From Burhinus oedicnemus (lineage: Eukaryota > Chordata > Aves > Charadriiformes > Burhinidae), in assembly GCA_008921705.1 (NCBI GenBank), contig VFFE01006868.1:558480-622479 (forward strand): a stretch of 64,000 nt of DNA. Direction: 5' to 3'. This document shows, one piece after another, positions 13,234 through 28,200 of this stretch (position 1 is its first letter; every line of letters starts with the position of its first letter). The notes beneath the pieces were generated by a model. The model did no database searches and had not been told where the DNA came from. It saw only the letters and a list, made by a program, of their open reading frames with translations. The position numbers and the translations under genes are program-made.

Positions 13234-16200
13234 GTAGAAAACGTTTCACACAGTTTGAGGTACTAACAAAATACAAAAATACTGTCTCAAATGAAACTAA
13301 TAAATCTGCTTTGGTTTATATGTCAGGATAACTTTTGTCTTGGGGGATGGATATTTCAAAGAATTTAAGCCTGGAAGCATACAATCAAACCTGATTAGAA
13401 GTATAGGAGCATAACATACCTTATACAATATTTTTTGTCTGCTAAATATCTCTCTGTGTTTCCAAGCTGCATATATCATAAGTGCTACCTCCAGTTGCCA
13501 TCCATAAATCACGGTGAATCAAAATGATAATGCATTTTTGGACAAATTTCAGATGGCAAATTCTATGTGCTTCTTAAAAACCAAGACTCAGTTTCTGTAG
13601 TATGATGTGGTACCACTGTGTTTATTCCTGATAATGAAATGGAGAATTAAGTACTAGTTGGCTTGTATAGATCTAGGGCTTGAAGGCAGGTGTATGAACG
13701 GCTCCCACTTGCTCTTCAGGATATTGTAACAGGCCAAGATGACCTTCCTCAGAAATCATGCATGGCTCTGACTCTCCATAACAAGTGCACAGGACTGCCT
13801 GGATGTAATTGTAGCTTTATGGCACAGATAGTATAGGTCTTGTAATCATAAACTAACATATAATTTGTAACTCAGTGTGACGTACTTTTTATATCACATG
13901 TGCACAGTGATGGGAGTTGAGGACATTGTGTCATCAGGCTTTGTAGTGACTTTTCTGGTATTAGTTACTTTTGAATAAGGTCGATGCTGTCTACAGAAGA
14001 TTTGACTGAAAAATATCCACCTTTTAGTAAGAAGTGTGTCACGGAAGGTTATAAAGTTGTAATATTTATCATGGAAGTTAATGAGTAAATGCAGCCAGCC
14101 CTTGAGGAAAATGTTCAGTGATTGCCGTCTTCACTGTAGATACCCTCTGGGGATTTTAATATGGTCTGGGATCCCTCTGGTGAAAAGATGGTATATGAAT
14201 GAAAGATTAAGTTAGCTACTTAGGCTTTTGCTGTGCTTCTCAAAGTATGTCATTTAGGTTAGCGGAGCTCCTTGCAGGTGTATCTTTCTGCCCATGTGGA
14301 TTAAGTGTTTTATGGGAATGGATTCCCAAGCATTGGAAGAGGAGGTAGCAGGTATCTATTTTTATACATATGTACTAAAATCATGAATAACGACATTAAA
14401 ATTAAAAGGATGACAGTACACAGAAAATCACCAAGATCCCTGGCAGGTGCTTTGGGTCACTTTCTTCAGCAACTGGCACAGAAGGAGTCTTTTAAAGTTT
14501 GTGCTGTGTGTTAATCCTGAAGTGTGCACATGGTGGGCTTTGAGACCCGGGTACGGTACAGAAACAGGATTTCTGCTTTAGGGTACCAGCTGGGCATGTT
14601 CAGAGCATTACCCTGTTTATTCACTACCTTTCATATTTCACCAGTGGAAAGACATGTGCTCCTGTGATGGGCAATTCAAATACATGGATGCTACTGCTGC
14701 TGTGTCTTGATTTCCGCCCCCCTCCCCCCCGACTTGTGGTCTACTTTTGTCAGCCCCTATTTATAAAAAACAGGGCTTTTTAAGAAGTTACGTTAAGCAT
14801 ATTCATATGAAATAATTGAATGAACACTAGAAACATCCATCAGAGTGTAGTCCTTGCTCCAGTACATAAAAAAAAAAAAAATTTTTTCTTAATTTTGTTT
14901 GGTTTTTTCTGTAAAAAAAACAAACCCGAGTAAGTATTTGATAGGGATTTTTAAGTCAAATGTGGGACTAGTTGAAGATTACTTTTAATCTTTGCAGATA
15001 TGCTAGGAAGGGGGAAATTATACTGAGGATTAATTAATGTGCTTAGTTACATAAGTGAAATGCCTGCCTGCCTGTGTGTTTAAATACTATCTGCATTTAT
15101 ATAATGAAGCAGTGTGATATTCTGTTCAAGGATATACCTGTAATACAGCTGTAGAATCAGGGGAAGAGGTAAGTGGAAGCCTATTAGATGAACTCTAAAA
15201 CCGGGCAAAACAACAAAAAATATTTTATCAGCATTGTTCCATTCACATTTGAAAATGCTACCAAAATAACTTCTGTTGTAAAGCCACAGTAAGGAGCAAT
15301 GTTTTGTCAGTGGAACAAGGTAGACAGGACTTTTCGGTTGTATTTTGTATAGTTTTTAAGAAAATGCTTAGCGGTTTTGAGTTGCTAGATTCTGACAGGT
15401 TATTATGAATTATGAGAGCATTCTGTGCAATACTTCAGTAGGGTATTGATCTGAATTATGTACTCAGATTGAAAACTGAGTTCTGTGTATTGAATAGAGT
15501 TATTTTATAAATAAAAGTAGATGGAGATGCAATAACTGTAGCTAGCTTTCTATTATTAATTAATTGCTTAGGGCTAGAATGTAGCTCGCTGTGCGTGTAT
15601 ATTCAGGGGCAGAGGAATAGTAGATGTTTTATTGTTCAAAAAATATCACTAGTCACTGCTCAAAAAATCCACTGTTCATAATCAAATGTAAAGTGTTAGC
15701 ATAAGAGTAATCAGTAATGCAGAAGGGAACCTAATTTTGAAGTATGTGGCCTAAAATTAAGTAATTAAAAAATTAGTCTGAGTTAGGGATATTTCTAAGC
15801 TGTATCCCTGCTGCTTTTTCTGGGAAATACAGGTCATCAGCAAGAGCTCTCAAAGTCAGTTTGCTACTACCAGCTGGCAAGGTAACCATGAAAATGTGCC
15901 CAGGTTTTTAGTAAGTGAAGAAATTAAATAGGGATAATATCAGTTTCTAGCTCTTGTATTTGTGGAGACTTATCAAAACATGACCCGCACACAGACCATT
16001 TACTTACTCAGTAGCCAAAGCATCAGTGCCTCCGCTACAGCCCCTTGTCTTCTAAAGCCTTTGCTAATCAAAAGCTGAGTAGACTTAAGGGGTTTCTATT
16101 ATTATTATTGGGATTCAGTGTCAGCTTTACTTTGCCACTCCTTTGGGACAAACACGAGAAGGGATAAAAAATAATAGAGCGTAAAATCATGGCAAAGGTA

Positions 16201-19200
16201 GCAGGGAAGGGAAGCGTGTTGAACAAAATGCTGTAAGCACATGCGGGCAGTAGGAGATGGGTGGCCGGTGTTTCAGGTGACAGAGGGACTTCTAAGCTGC
16301 CACCACTCCTTTGGGGTTTTCAACCTGCCAGAAGGCTCAGAGGGAACCTTCTGCACTCTGGAACTAGTTGGATCCTCTGGTCAGCACAAGTGGGTTCAGC
16401 TTTCAAGTTTTCTGAGATCCATATCTTGTGGAACGTATTTTTATGTTTGTGTTGTTATTTTTTCTCGTATCTTTTTTTTATTTTTTCACAGCCCACATTT
16501 TATTTTATATTCTTATTTTAAAAAGTAGATGAGAATTCATTAAAATAAATTCTCTGTATTGACAGTAGAGCATCGGGCAGATGGTTTTGAAATTTTATAT
16601 AAAGATGAATCTTACAGGCCCCAGTTAACATCTGACACCGTGACCCGTTTCACAAACGAATTGCATGCCACATGCTTGAAAAGTGAAGTATTTGAGTGAA
16701 AAAGAAACAAAATGCACTAAACCCTTTGGAGTTCAACATTACTAACAATCATTCCCTATAAAAGCAGGGGAATATTTTCCATAAGAGCGAGAACTTGAAC
16801 TATGCTCGTTTCCCTGCATCCTCCGTGGTGTGCACATGCAAATCTGGAGACCTACTTTTCTATACGCGTTCACCTTCCTCCTCCCGTATAGGTGTAGTGT
16901 CCCTGGGGACAGAGAGGGGCAGGGAACCTCTGCCAGGCAGTTCAGCTGTGGGCCGTTCCTGCACCTGCAGCTGAAGGTAACTAGGCTTCCCCTCTGCCTC
17001 AAGTGCTCAAGAGATTAGCACATGAAAAGTCTTCTCTAAAGCAAAGTATTATGCTGTTGTTTCGCAGAGGTCCGAGTTGCCTGACCTTAAGTGTGTCAGC
17101 TAAAATCACATCTTGACATGCACATGGAAACTCAACTTGGGGGGCTAAACAAGCCAACCCTGTACAGTTGCTTCGTATTTAACAGCTTTTTCTTCAAAAT
17201 ACAAGTTTCTTTTTTTATTATTGTTATTTTCTTCCCTAATGGTGGAGGTTTTGACCAAGGAAATTATGGAGATCACATATCTTGGAGAATTATTCTGGGT
17301 TTGCAAGTGGTTTGAGGGGAAAAGTATTACCTTACTATCAGTATGCTGTTTGTTGTGAGAAGAAAATTTTTTCTCAGTAAATGCCTATAAAATTGTTTTA
17401 TGAAAAATAGATCTGGAATAAATAGGAATCTACAGTGTCTAACCAAATCAAGTTTTGCAGTGCAGCTGGCACAAAAATTACTAAGAGCAGGAGCTTAACA
17501 AGTACATAAAAATTGCCTCAGTGACCCAGTCTTAGTCTGTATATGGAACAGTGTTTATGATTATTATTATTTTATTTGAATAAAGATAATGGATCTCGCA
17601 CCTTTCAAGCATGGACATTATAGGTTTGATGCCACTGATACTTCTTAGATTGAATGTAAACATCAGGTTTTAATGATTTTTTTTAAAAAACAACCTACAA
17701 ACAAACAAGGGCTTGTGCCCATCTTGTTTGCAGCTGGGTTGCATCCAAGGTGGAACAGTGTTAATTGGGGCTGCTGATGGTGTCTTCCAGGGAACTCGTT
17801 AGGGTGGGAGAATATTCTCCAGCTGAGCTGTCCTCGCTGCACCTGGGCTGGCTGAAGCAAGACAGTGGACTTGCAAGTTGAGGAAGGATTATCTTGTGTT
17901 TAGCACACAGACACGTAAGAGAGGAGAGATTTCTATTTTAAAATAGCAGAGCACCTTGGGGCGCATGTCATGGGTTTCTATATATTCCCTGGATTTGCTG
18001 GAAGGAATACACGTGGGAGCTCTTTGCCAACATGTAGCTTTACACGTCTCCCAGCAAACTCAGATTCGTGCGTGCAGCCTAGCACTTGGGGACTTCAGAG
18101 AGAGTTGTGAGATTTTGTGGGGGATTTGGATTGGATTAGATTTCTGAAGTCATATGAGGGTCTTACTAGGACGTGTTATAAATATGGATTATAAATTTTC
18201 TATTGGCAAAATGGTGTTGAATCTACTGCCTCCCACCCTCCTCTTTTTGGAGGCGTCTTTATTGAAGGTGCTTTCCAGTGCAGTTTGTAGACTGTTTGGG
18301 GGATTGTGAAAAAACCAAAGTATTTCCCATGTGTAGGGAAGGGCTGGACAAAGCGGGTCTTGCATTCTGCCAGGACCTCTCCATGTAGAGGGACACTGTT
18401 GCATGATTTGGGAACTTATGGGTCTTGGAGGACTTATAAAGCAGGGTTAACAGCCTGCAAGGGAGTGAGCAACAGTGGTTGTGGGGGTGTAAAAACATTG
18501 TAAGTCCACGGGTTGCATGCTAGGCTTCCCATGAGTATGTTCTCACAGCTGTAAGAGCAAGAAAGACACAGGCTTGTCCTGAGAGCGCTTCTTGCCTCCT
18601 GGAAACTCTAGTCCTCAAAGCAAGCTGCTCAGGTCAAAGCAGTGCAATCATTGCTCTCAGTTTATAAAACCCAGTGAGTGCTGACCAAACTGTAAATTTT
18701 CTGTCATTTACCTAGCCAGACATTTTTTTTCTCTTTCCTTAACTGATGGGTTACTACCACATTAGCTGCTATTGCTTGACAGCAAATTTAATAGCATGGT
18801 TTGTAATTTTAAATACTTCTTTTCACGTGTAGTTACGATGCCTCCCTGCCTTTCCCCTCCTTTCCTCATAGAAAGCACTGCAAAGAAGTTTAAGAAATCT
18901 CAGAATTACCCCTTTTTTATCTGAGAAAGTATATATTATTTTTAGTACGATTTAAACTTTTTTTTTCCCTTTTCCTGTTTTTTAAGAGACGTATTGCTTT
19001 TCTTTTGCCCTTTCCCAGCTGCCTGGAGTATTTTTTAAAAAAAATAGTTCAAGAGGACATTGTAGACTTGTTAAATTTGAATTTTGGCAGAAAATTTTAA
19101 ACTTTTGCTATAGCACTTCAAAGTTAGGAGGAACTTGAGTTTGAAAATTGATGCAGATATAAGATGGCATATTTAATGACAGATGTATCTATAGAAACCT

Positions 19201-22200
19201 GTTAAGATGCAGATTATCCCCCTGGGGAGGGGAGATCAAAACTGCCAATCTATAAAATATACTTGTTAGGGGAAGGCATGGAATCTATCTCTGCGAGCAC
19301 TTTGATTGCAGGGGACAGTGTAGCAGCATGTGGCATCATAACCTAAGAGCAGACAAATCAGCTTGATGACTTTCAAAGCCAAGAATTCTGCTGGAGGCAA
19401 GGGTACTCCAGTCTAGAAGAAATTAAAACATATAGAGACTGTTATTAATTCCAGATCTATTTTTGTGTAGTCAAATCTGTATGCAAATCCTTAGCATCTC
19501 ATTTTGGCAGATTAATCTAAAAGTGAAGAGCGGTATGTGAAGGGAATGTAATGATAAAACACCACAGATGAGCAATATTGCAGGGGAAAAATGTAAGCTG
19601 TGTACTTGATGTGAGGGGCTCTTTGTGAAGAGAGGCAAATAATTTTGCCTATTTGATTATTTCATTATTTTACAAGGAAGCAACCCCCTTCTTTCTCTTC
19701 TTCCTCCACATCTTTCCCCCAAATTAAAGTGTCCTTTCTGAAGGGAAATACAAGACCCAGCATTGTGTTTCTGGTGCATCTCCTGTAGTTTAACATTCTG
19801 GATGTAATCATCCAAATAACTATGATTTTTATTTTTCAAAATACTAATCTGACATTTCATTTTTAAGCATTATGCTAGGAGTGAAAATAACTATGTAAAA
19901 GAAAATCAAATTACAAAACAGATATTAGAAAAGATTGCTTTGTGCACGTAGCTGACGGCCACTAACGCTGTGAAGGCTGCACAACAGCGCAGAGACAAAT
20001 AACAGATTGTGAGATTAGATATGGGAACAGTCATTGCTTTCCAACGCGTGTTCTTGCATGTGTACTTCACAGGTGCTGTGATGGGCAGTGTGTGGCATAA
20101 TGTGATGGAAACAGTTTGGAAAGACTACATCTCATCTCAGCTGCCTCGTAGCCTGTAAGCGTGTCTGAGCTGGGAGCTTGTGCTACCCTCCATGTGTAGG
20201 GGCCCCAGTATAGGCTGGTGCTTGCAGAGATGCACCCAAATAACAGTGTCATTCCTCCCTGCTACTTAATTAGATTTGTCCATAGTTTCTGCTATCCATT
20301 GATCAGATTCTTGGCCTCACTCAAGTTACTTGGAGTGATCAGAGGGTACATCTATGTTAGCAAGTAGCTCAGTCCAGTAGCAGCAGATCAGCAGATAAAA
20401 CTTTGGTGCCGAGTTCTCTACACCTGCTCCATGTACAGTTCATGGTTTTTTGCTCTGGACTAGATTTATTCTGGTCCTCTGGAGAAGTTATTATTTCACA
20501 CCCTTACGCCACGTTAGGAGCTGGAGCACAGCTGGTGCACAGCTGGAGCAGAGCTTGTGGTTTAACTTGAATGCACACCAGTCCCACCCTACAGCCTAAA
20601 ATGACATGTAAGAGGTGGTGGAGTTGCTTTAAAATCACAGTATGGTTCCGAAACAAAATGCTGTGCTAGGTGCAGTTGGAGGCTGGCAAAATGAGGATTC
20701 CCCAGCACGGAGCCATGTTAACACTGGTTGGGGTTAAAAGAAAAAAAAGCCAGTGGCCTTAGCAGGACTGGGCCATAGCTCAGCCAGCCCGAATGAAAGC
20801 AGCTGTGCTGCTGCTCTGTCTGGAACAGGGTGATATCCTCACAAAAAGAGAAGCATCAACAGATATAATGACAGATGAAATTCCTTCCTCTCATTGCTGT
20901 GTATTTTGTCCATCATTAGCACATGCTGTTGAAACTGTACTATAAAAAGTTTTGTCTGCCAATATGAGTTTCACTGGTGTGCGGCCACTGGCATGCCCTA
21001 GTTATGTCCAGACCTTCTGGTAGGATGAACGGTGAGGTGCAGCTTGCAGGCATTATTTCTGGTCCCATCTTCCCATGGGCCCAGGGTGGTGACGGGGGGG
21101 TGGGGGGGGCGGGACTGGGACCTGTGGCAGTGCTGCAGTGACACCATGTCCCCAGAAGGCTTGAGCACATTCGAGTGCATGTTTATGCAGGTGAAGTTAC
21201 GGACTTGAGACTGAAGAATTTTTCCACTGGTTTACTCAGTGAGATTTGCTGTTTAAAACCAATAGAGAACAGGAGGATCGGGCATTAAACGATTTACCTG
21301 TGTTGAGGTAAATAGTTGGTTTGTGGCATCTACTTGGGTCAGACTCTATTCTGGGGTTTTCTGAGGTGCTTTATAGTTTGCTTTCCAAACATTATTGAAA
21401 GGTACGTATGCTAAATGGTAGTGTTGTTCCTGGTCACTGTGGAGGAACCCAACATAAGTCTACAACAAAACCAGGAGATGTTCTCTCTGCAATACACACT
21501 AAATACAGAATTTCCCTCAAATATTTAGGTGAGTGCAGTTGCCCAGGGCTGTGCTGTGCTTTCCAGCTGCCAGTGGTGTCCTGCGTCACGCTGCCGGTGA
21601 GGCAGAGCTCCTCTCCGACCTCTTCCTTCTCTCTGATGCAAGCCCACCTCCTCCTCCTTTAAACCGTGTCACACACTGCACGCTCCGTGGGATGGTTTTA
21701 TCGTCGTGTCTTGACAATGGCTGAATGCACAGTCATTTATAAACAGATCAATATTTATCTCGCTTTTAGCTGGTAGAATCAGCTTTACAAAGGAAGTTAG
21801 AAGTGTGGGGGGGTGTGTGTTGTTGCTATTTTGTTTCTAGATGTTTGGCAAACCTGCTACTTATTACCTTGTAACCAGATTAAAAAGCGCAGTGGAATGT
21901 AAGCGTAAGTGTTGGTATACAAGTAATTATGTCAGCAAATGAACACTAGAATTGGTTATTTTGCTGTACCTGATCTTGGTCCTGGTTTTGCTTATATGAA
22001 AAATTGTAACCTGTATAAATTCTTTCATAGGAGGAGTAACAAATACTGCACAGTATCAAAACAGGCTCATGGTCTATGATCCTAAGCAGGTGGGTGTCGT
22101 ATGTGTTTTTCTCAGATGTTTTGCTTCAACTAGGTCTCTTAGCAAATACATGCAATGATTTTGTAAGGCTAAAAATGCTGACCATTTGAATTAGTGGTGT

Positions 22201-25200
22201 TTTAAATTCAGTTTGTGCTGATGTGCGAGTTTAACAGAGTAATGGAGACCCTGACTTTTTATTATGCTTTTTTAAGCCTGTAGGCATTAGAAACATCTTA
22301 GATTAAATACAGAAATGTGCTTTAAATCCACTGTATTTATCACTATTTATTTTGCTTGTTCATTTTTTTGTAATCCAGCAGCCCCAGGCAACATATACTC
22401 AAAGTCAGTGTCACAAAACTGCTCCTTGTCATTGGCATTTCTGCTTTGAATTGCATATACGGGCTTTTTGTTTTCTGCATACTTTCAGAACTATACTACC
22501 CGGCCATGACTTGTTCTGCTGACTGCGAGGGTGCCTATCATTTCATTACCCAAGCACCTAAAATATCTTTTAGGGATTATTTCATACATTATGTATGTGT
22601 TTTGATTAGGTTAGCATGGCTCAGTAACCATTTCAGAGGGTTAGGGCATGGTTATGCCCTCTTACTTGTATGAGGAATTAAAAGTCCTAAGCTTGCAATC
22701 AGAGTTGCATAGCCTGATTTACACCCACGTGGAAGAGTATTGACTTTTCTGATTGTAGGATAGGGGCTTTGATTGCTGTATTTGGAACCAAATTGTGCCA
22801 GGAGATACTTCTATGTGGTTCCCACTGACTTTTTAAACCATAGCACATACGGGTCCTGAAGCAGAAAACAAGCAATGACACACCTGCTTCTTTCTTTTTG
22901 AGGTGCAGTTTTATGCTTCGATTGTACAAATGCTGATTCTGTCCTAAATCCAAGTAGTAATTACAGGCAGCAACCTTATTTTGCTTATAAGGGAAGGGGG
23001 ACACTCTTATTTAGATACCACGTCTCTACGGTGTATCTTTTGCTTTGATTCTTTACTTGCTGATGTGGAAGTTGCACCCCAAAATACCAGTGGCAGGGCT
23101 ACTTCAGTGTGCTGTGCTGGCGGCGAGAAACCTGGCCTGGCGTGCAAAGAGTTACAGAGGAAGTGTGCGCTCGCATTCTTCAAATGAGGTCCGCTTCGTG
23201 TTTGTACACACAAGCTCTTTTTAAAAATTCTGCTGGCATATTGTTTACGGTGGGTACTGGAAACCATCACATCTGCTTGCATCTCGCACAGAATCTCAAT
23301 AGCTCTATCATTCAGCACCAGCGCTTGCTTCTGCGCGAGGCCTTTGTGGTGAGTCGATAATGCCTGCCATCTGCCACAGAGCACACAGCTACCTGCCAAC
23401 AAGCCGGCTGGGGTGACCTCTGCTTCCCCACCACTGATTAGTATTCACACGCCGGCTTATTAGAAATGACCCCACCAGGCCCCTCTGTTTCTTTGCCTTT
23501 GCAGTGCTTTGCGGCTCACCTGGCAGGCACTGCAGTGGAGGAAGCTAAAGATATAATCAGGGGATGCAGGCAGGCTTTGCAAAGCAGATGGTGTCTATAG
23601 TCTGGTGTTAAGAGACTGGACTACTAATGCAAACATTAATGCCTAATATTCAACTATTACACATTGAAATGTATAGCTATATATTGTGGAGGTTAAAAGG
23701 CAGTAGTAATGGAGGCTCTTGAGTTACCGCAAGCGGTAGCACATGTAACACAAAGAATTTCCTCACAGATTTTAACTTCCTCCACTTAAATAAATTAATC
23801 TCATCCATTGCCAGGTTGTTTGGTTAGGTAAGCAGAGCGGGAGCAATTGTTTTCTTAGGTTTAAAGTACTGTGCTTTAATCCCTCATCTTCCGTGTCCTC
23901 TTGCCCCTACCCTGAACAGGTAGAATTCTTGAATATTGTTAACCAGGAAGAAGAATATGCAAAAGGATGTTACTTTGTAAGTCCCCACAAATAAAGGGTT
24001 AGCATTAAATGAAATACATGAATCATTTGAGAAGATTCTCTAGGAAATTATTTTTCCCTGTTGCTTCATTCCCCAGGGATAAGATCAAATAAGCTTCTGA
24101 ATAACGAAAGGTAGAAGAATCTCTCTTCTCTCATAACAGAGCTAGTTGGAACAGATAATTTTTGGTGCTGTATACAAAGGAGACATCTAATAGTCTTGCT
24201 TAAGGAGGATTTGCTACTGAATTCTAAAGAAGAAAAAAAGCTTTGAAACCTGATGAGCTAAACAGAAAAAATACAGAGCAAGAAATACTATTAAATTAAT
24301 GAATTTAAATGTGAGAAATGTAAACCACATGTTGAAAGTCCAGTATGTCTAGTCAGTGTTACAACCAACGTGCGTGTATAACGTATGAACAACACAAGTA
24401 TTTACATTTGTGATTTCTGGCCAAGGGTAAGGAGAACACCACTAACATGCTACTGTTATTGTACTACTAATACAGGTACATCTTTCAGCAGTGCTGAGAC
24501 AAGTTCTCTTCTTTTCCAGAACAAGTGGTTAAGCCGTAGCCCGATGTTGCAGAGAAGAGTGTATCATTCCATGGCTGCTGTCCAAAGGAAACTTTATGTG
24601 TTAGGTGGGAATGATCTGGACTACAACAACGATCGGATTCTGGTTCGGCACATAGACTCCTACAGCATAGATGCTGACCAATGGACACGTTGCAGCTTCA
24701 ACATGTTGACAGGCAAGTATTGTACACCAAAAGAGCAAACTCGCTACTATTAAAATAAAACATCAATTATTTTCCCTTTAGATGCCTTTAGGATTTGGTA
24801 TTCCACAACTTCGCCTCAATTGCCTCTGATTTAGGGGCCATCATTGGCCAACAAGACACTTCTGATTACTGTTCTGGCATTCAGTGTTCTACAAAACATT
24901 TGTCTTAGGACATTGTAGGATAAATTTTTAAGAAGGTGCACATAAATGTAATTTAATGAAGCAATCAAAAATTCTTTGTCATAGTATTACCAGTACTTAT
25001 TTTTGATTCTCCAAAAACTGCCTGCACTGATAGATTTAGCTCCCTGTTTGAGTGTTCAATAGGCAGATCCATCTCTACCATGATATTTTGTAGCATTTCC
25101 TGCTGGCGTTACAGAGCATTGAACTCCATTAACCATCACTTATGTCTAAGCAATATCTTCTTAATAAATTACCTGAAAGGAGGTGTCTTTGTTGGAATTC

Positions 25201-28200
25201 TGTCAAGTTGGGGATGACTTGAGTATCTCTGTTTGCGATGGATCTGTAAAGCTCCTCTTGACCATCCTTAGGAGGAACTCTTACAGTAGCAACTTGCAAA
25301 GCACTGCAACTCACTGTCCCTGCCACCTAGTCTGCCAAATTTCACTTCCACTTAATACAATTCCTAGATGTACTACCTCCCTGAATGCCTGGGAGAGACA
25401 GGCATGTGACACATTCTCAGAGTAGCACTACCAGCAGCTTTGCAGAAAAGGATGCATTTCCAGGACAGCATTAATGTTGGGGCAGTTCTCTTGGGCAGCA
25501 GACTTGGAGGTCAATTAGTAACAGTACTGGCTGCCAAAATGTTTCAGCGCAGACTGCTATAGGAGTCCTAGAACTAAGCCTACCTCACCTTTCATCCTCT
25601 TCCATTTGGCATTGCATTGATTTCTAAGATCTACCACTGAAAAGGATAGAAAAGATGTAGGAGCTTAACTAGAGGCTCAGGATAGCCAGAAACACCAGGT
25701 CAGAGAAGTGAACGTCTGACAAGTAAGACAGTCACCTTATGTCATTGTCCTCCTGGTAGGTTTAAAAGCTGCTCTAGTGACAACTTTGTTCTTTAAGATG
25801 TTGCATTAAGTTTCTTAATCTCTGTGATCTGCAGAAGGGTTGCTTGGTTTCTGAGTCAAGTCATGGGACTACGTCATGGACATTGGGGAGAGAGGCATGG
25901 ATTAAAAAGGAGTTACGCATGGTCAAACAGAACTAGTTTTTCGTATCCCTTTTGCTCTCCGTTTAATTATTTTATTATCTGGAGGAACTGGCATCCTTTG
26001 AGAAGGACACCATCTGATTTGCAACTGCAGAAGCACTGGCTCTGCAGGTACCCTTGTTCTGGAGCTGACCCCATACCAGTAAATGCTGTGAGATAGTAGC
26101 CTCTCCTCAGATATGACCTGGTGGGTTGCTTCCGCAACCTGCACCTTGAGAAACCAACTAAGCCTTTCTTTGTGTCATCTCAGCAACTGGCGGTAAACGT
26201 GCCTATTGCAGTGTGTAGTGAAGATTTTTTTTAAGGCTGTATTTATCCTTCAGAACTTCCAGACTTGTTCAGGAGACTGTTGCTATGGGAATGAGCTTGC
26301 ACAACAGCTTCTGCAATGTTCGCCATACTTGTACCTGGAGGAATGGGGGGGTTAACAGGTGTGGGCAGAACGTGAGGGGCGTTCAGCTCCCCCCGCCTAC
26401 CTATCTATCTGGATGTGCATGTGTGATAGTAGCTGAGAGGCAGGTGGGGAGCTTGCCTATCGCCTATGAAATACACGTGTACAAAAACCTGTGCCATTGA
26501 GGAGAGAGCAGATGGTCCCCTGCACAGCCTCAGTTTATTGCTCATCCGGGGTGTCTCTCCAGACAGCACCGTATGGGGCTCCTGCAGAGAGCAAAGAACC
26601 GCCCTCACCCTTCAACTTCACTGTTGCACCTTGTGAATTCTGAAACAGTCAAGTTCCTGCCAAGTGCATTTGCATCGTATTACAGAACTCCAACACTTGG
26701 TGTTAAAAGGGTTAATTAAACACTGAAAGTGGTTTCTATTTCCTTTTTTGCTGTAGGTCAAAATGAGTCTGGAGTCGCCGTCCACAATGGTAGAATATAT
26801 TTAGTTGGCGGCTATTCGATTTGGACAAATGAGCCTTTGGCATGTATCCAGGTGAGTGATTTAGGTTTCTTTTAAAGTCTTTTCCAATAATTTTGCAAGG
26901 ATACATTTTGCACAGAGGTTATTCAAAAAGGAAAATGCATGTGAAGTGGAGAGATTAAGGATGTTTCTTATGCAGCCACTGAACCTGCATAAACACAGAG
27001 AGGAAATACTGCGGATATTAAAAATATTTCTAGATGAGCCATTAGATCCAATTATTCTAAGATATTCTAATAAAACAGGGTTGAGGAGTCTCTCCTTTGG
27101 CAACGTTTGAGTAAAACAGTGAGTATATATTCTCAGGTTACACAATCAAGTTCAAAAGTAAGAAGGTTGCAGAAATGGATGATGGGGCATGGGCTAACAA
27201 TTTTTCAGCCCATCTTGTTATTTTATTTTCTCTCCAAGTTGTCTTTCTGAAGAGCAGCCAGATTTAACGAGTTGTACTTTGACAAAGTTCAGTCAGCCTG
27301 CAACCTGCCCTAGTGCTTACTGCTTCAAAGCTTGAATGGAAGTTTTTTGATCCCTGCTGTAGGCAATAGGTTGTCCAACAAACTCTTCTGCTCTCTCATC
27401 TTGTGTAAGAGCAGCTTGCCTGCAGATCCATGGCTTTCAGGTATTCCCGTACAGAGACTAGGAATTCTTATCTTTCTGCATCTTTGAGTGAAGCAAATCT
27501 GCATCACAGCCATCGCTTTGTGACCAGCTGGGCAGTTACAGACAGAAACTCTTGTTTACAGCTCAGTTTCTGCATTTTTGCTGATAAACAACATTTTCAT
27601 TTGCTTCCAACTAAGGATATTAGGATTTAAGCTCCTAAATGTCCCATAAGACTCTAAGTTAGAGTTAGCATAAGAAGGAATGTGTTAGATGTTGAGCTGC
27701 TGGCCTTATAATGAATGAATACTTATTAGCATGAGTTTGTGAAGAACAGATGATGCAAGATAAGAAGTTAAAACCATGTTCTGGTCAAAGTATAATTTTG
27801 TTTTACTAAATTGTTGGATACCATACCTAACAATTGTTATTGGAAGAATTCATTCAAACTGGCTTCGCTAGCCGACATACAGTGCTTCAGGCGGAGTAAC
27901 AGCACAGTATCAAGGTGGTGGCTGTACTCCACCAACATGCTCATTTATAATCAGAAGGTACTTTGCAGTATTGCACCTGGGTTTAAATACCGCTTAGTTG
28001 CAAGTGAAAATGATCCTGGGATCTTGCTTTTTTAAATGGACATTTGTCCATATCCCCAAACTGGTCATGAACTGGCAGCCTACCTGTGACAGTCCCCGCA
28101 TTAAAGGGAAAAGAAGTATAACGAGTGCTTTGGCAGAGCTGTGTGTGTTGCCCCTTCTGCCCCTTCTCAGTTGTTGGCAGTGTGCCTGGCTTTAACCAGT

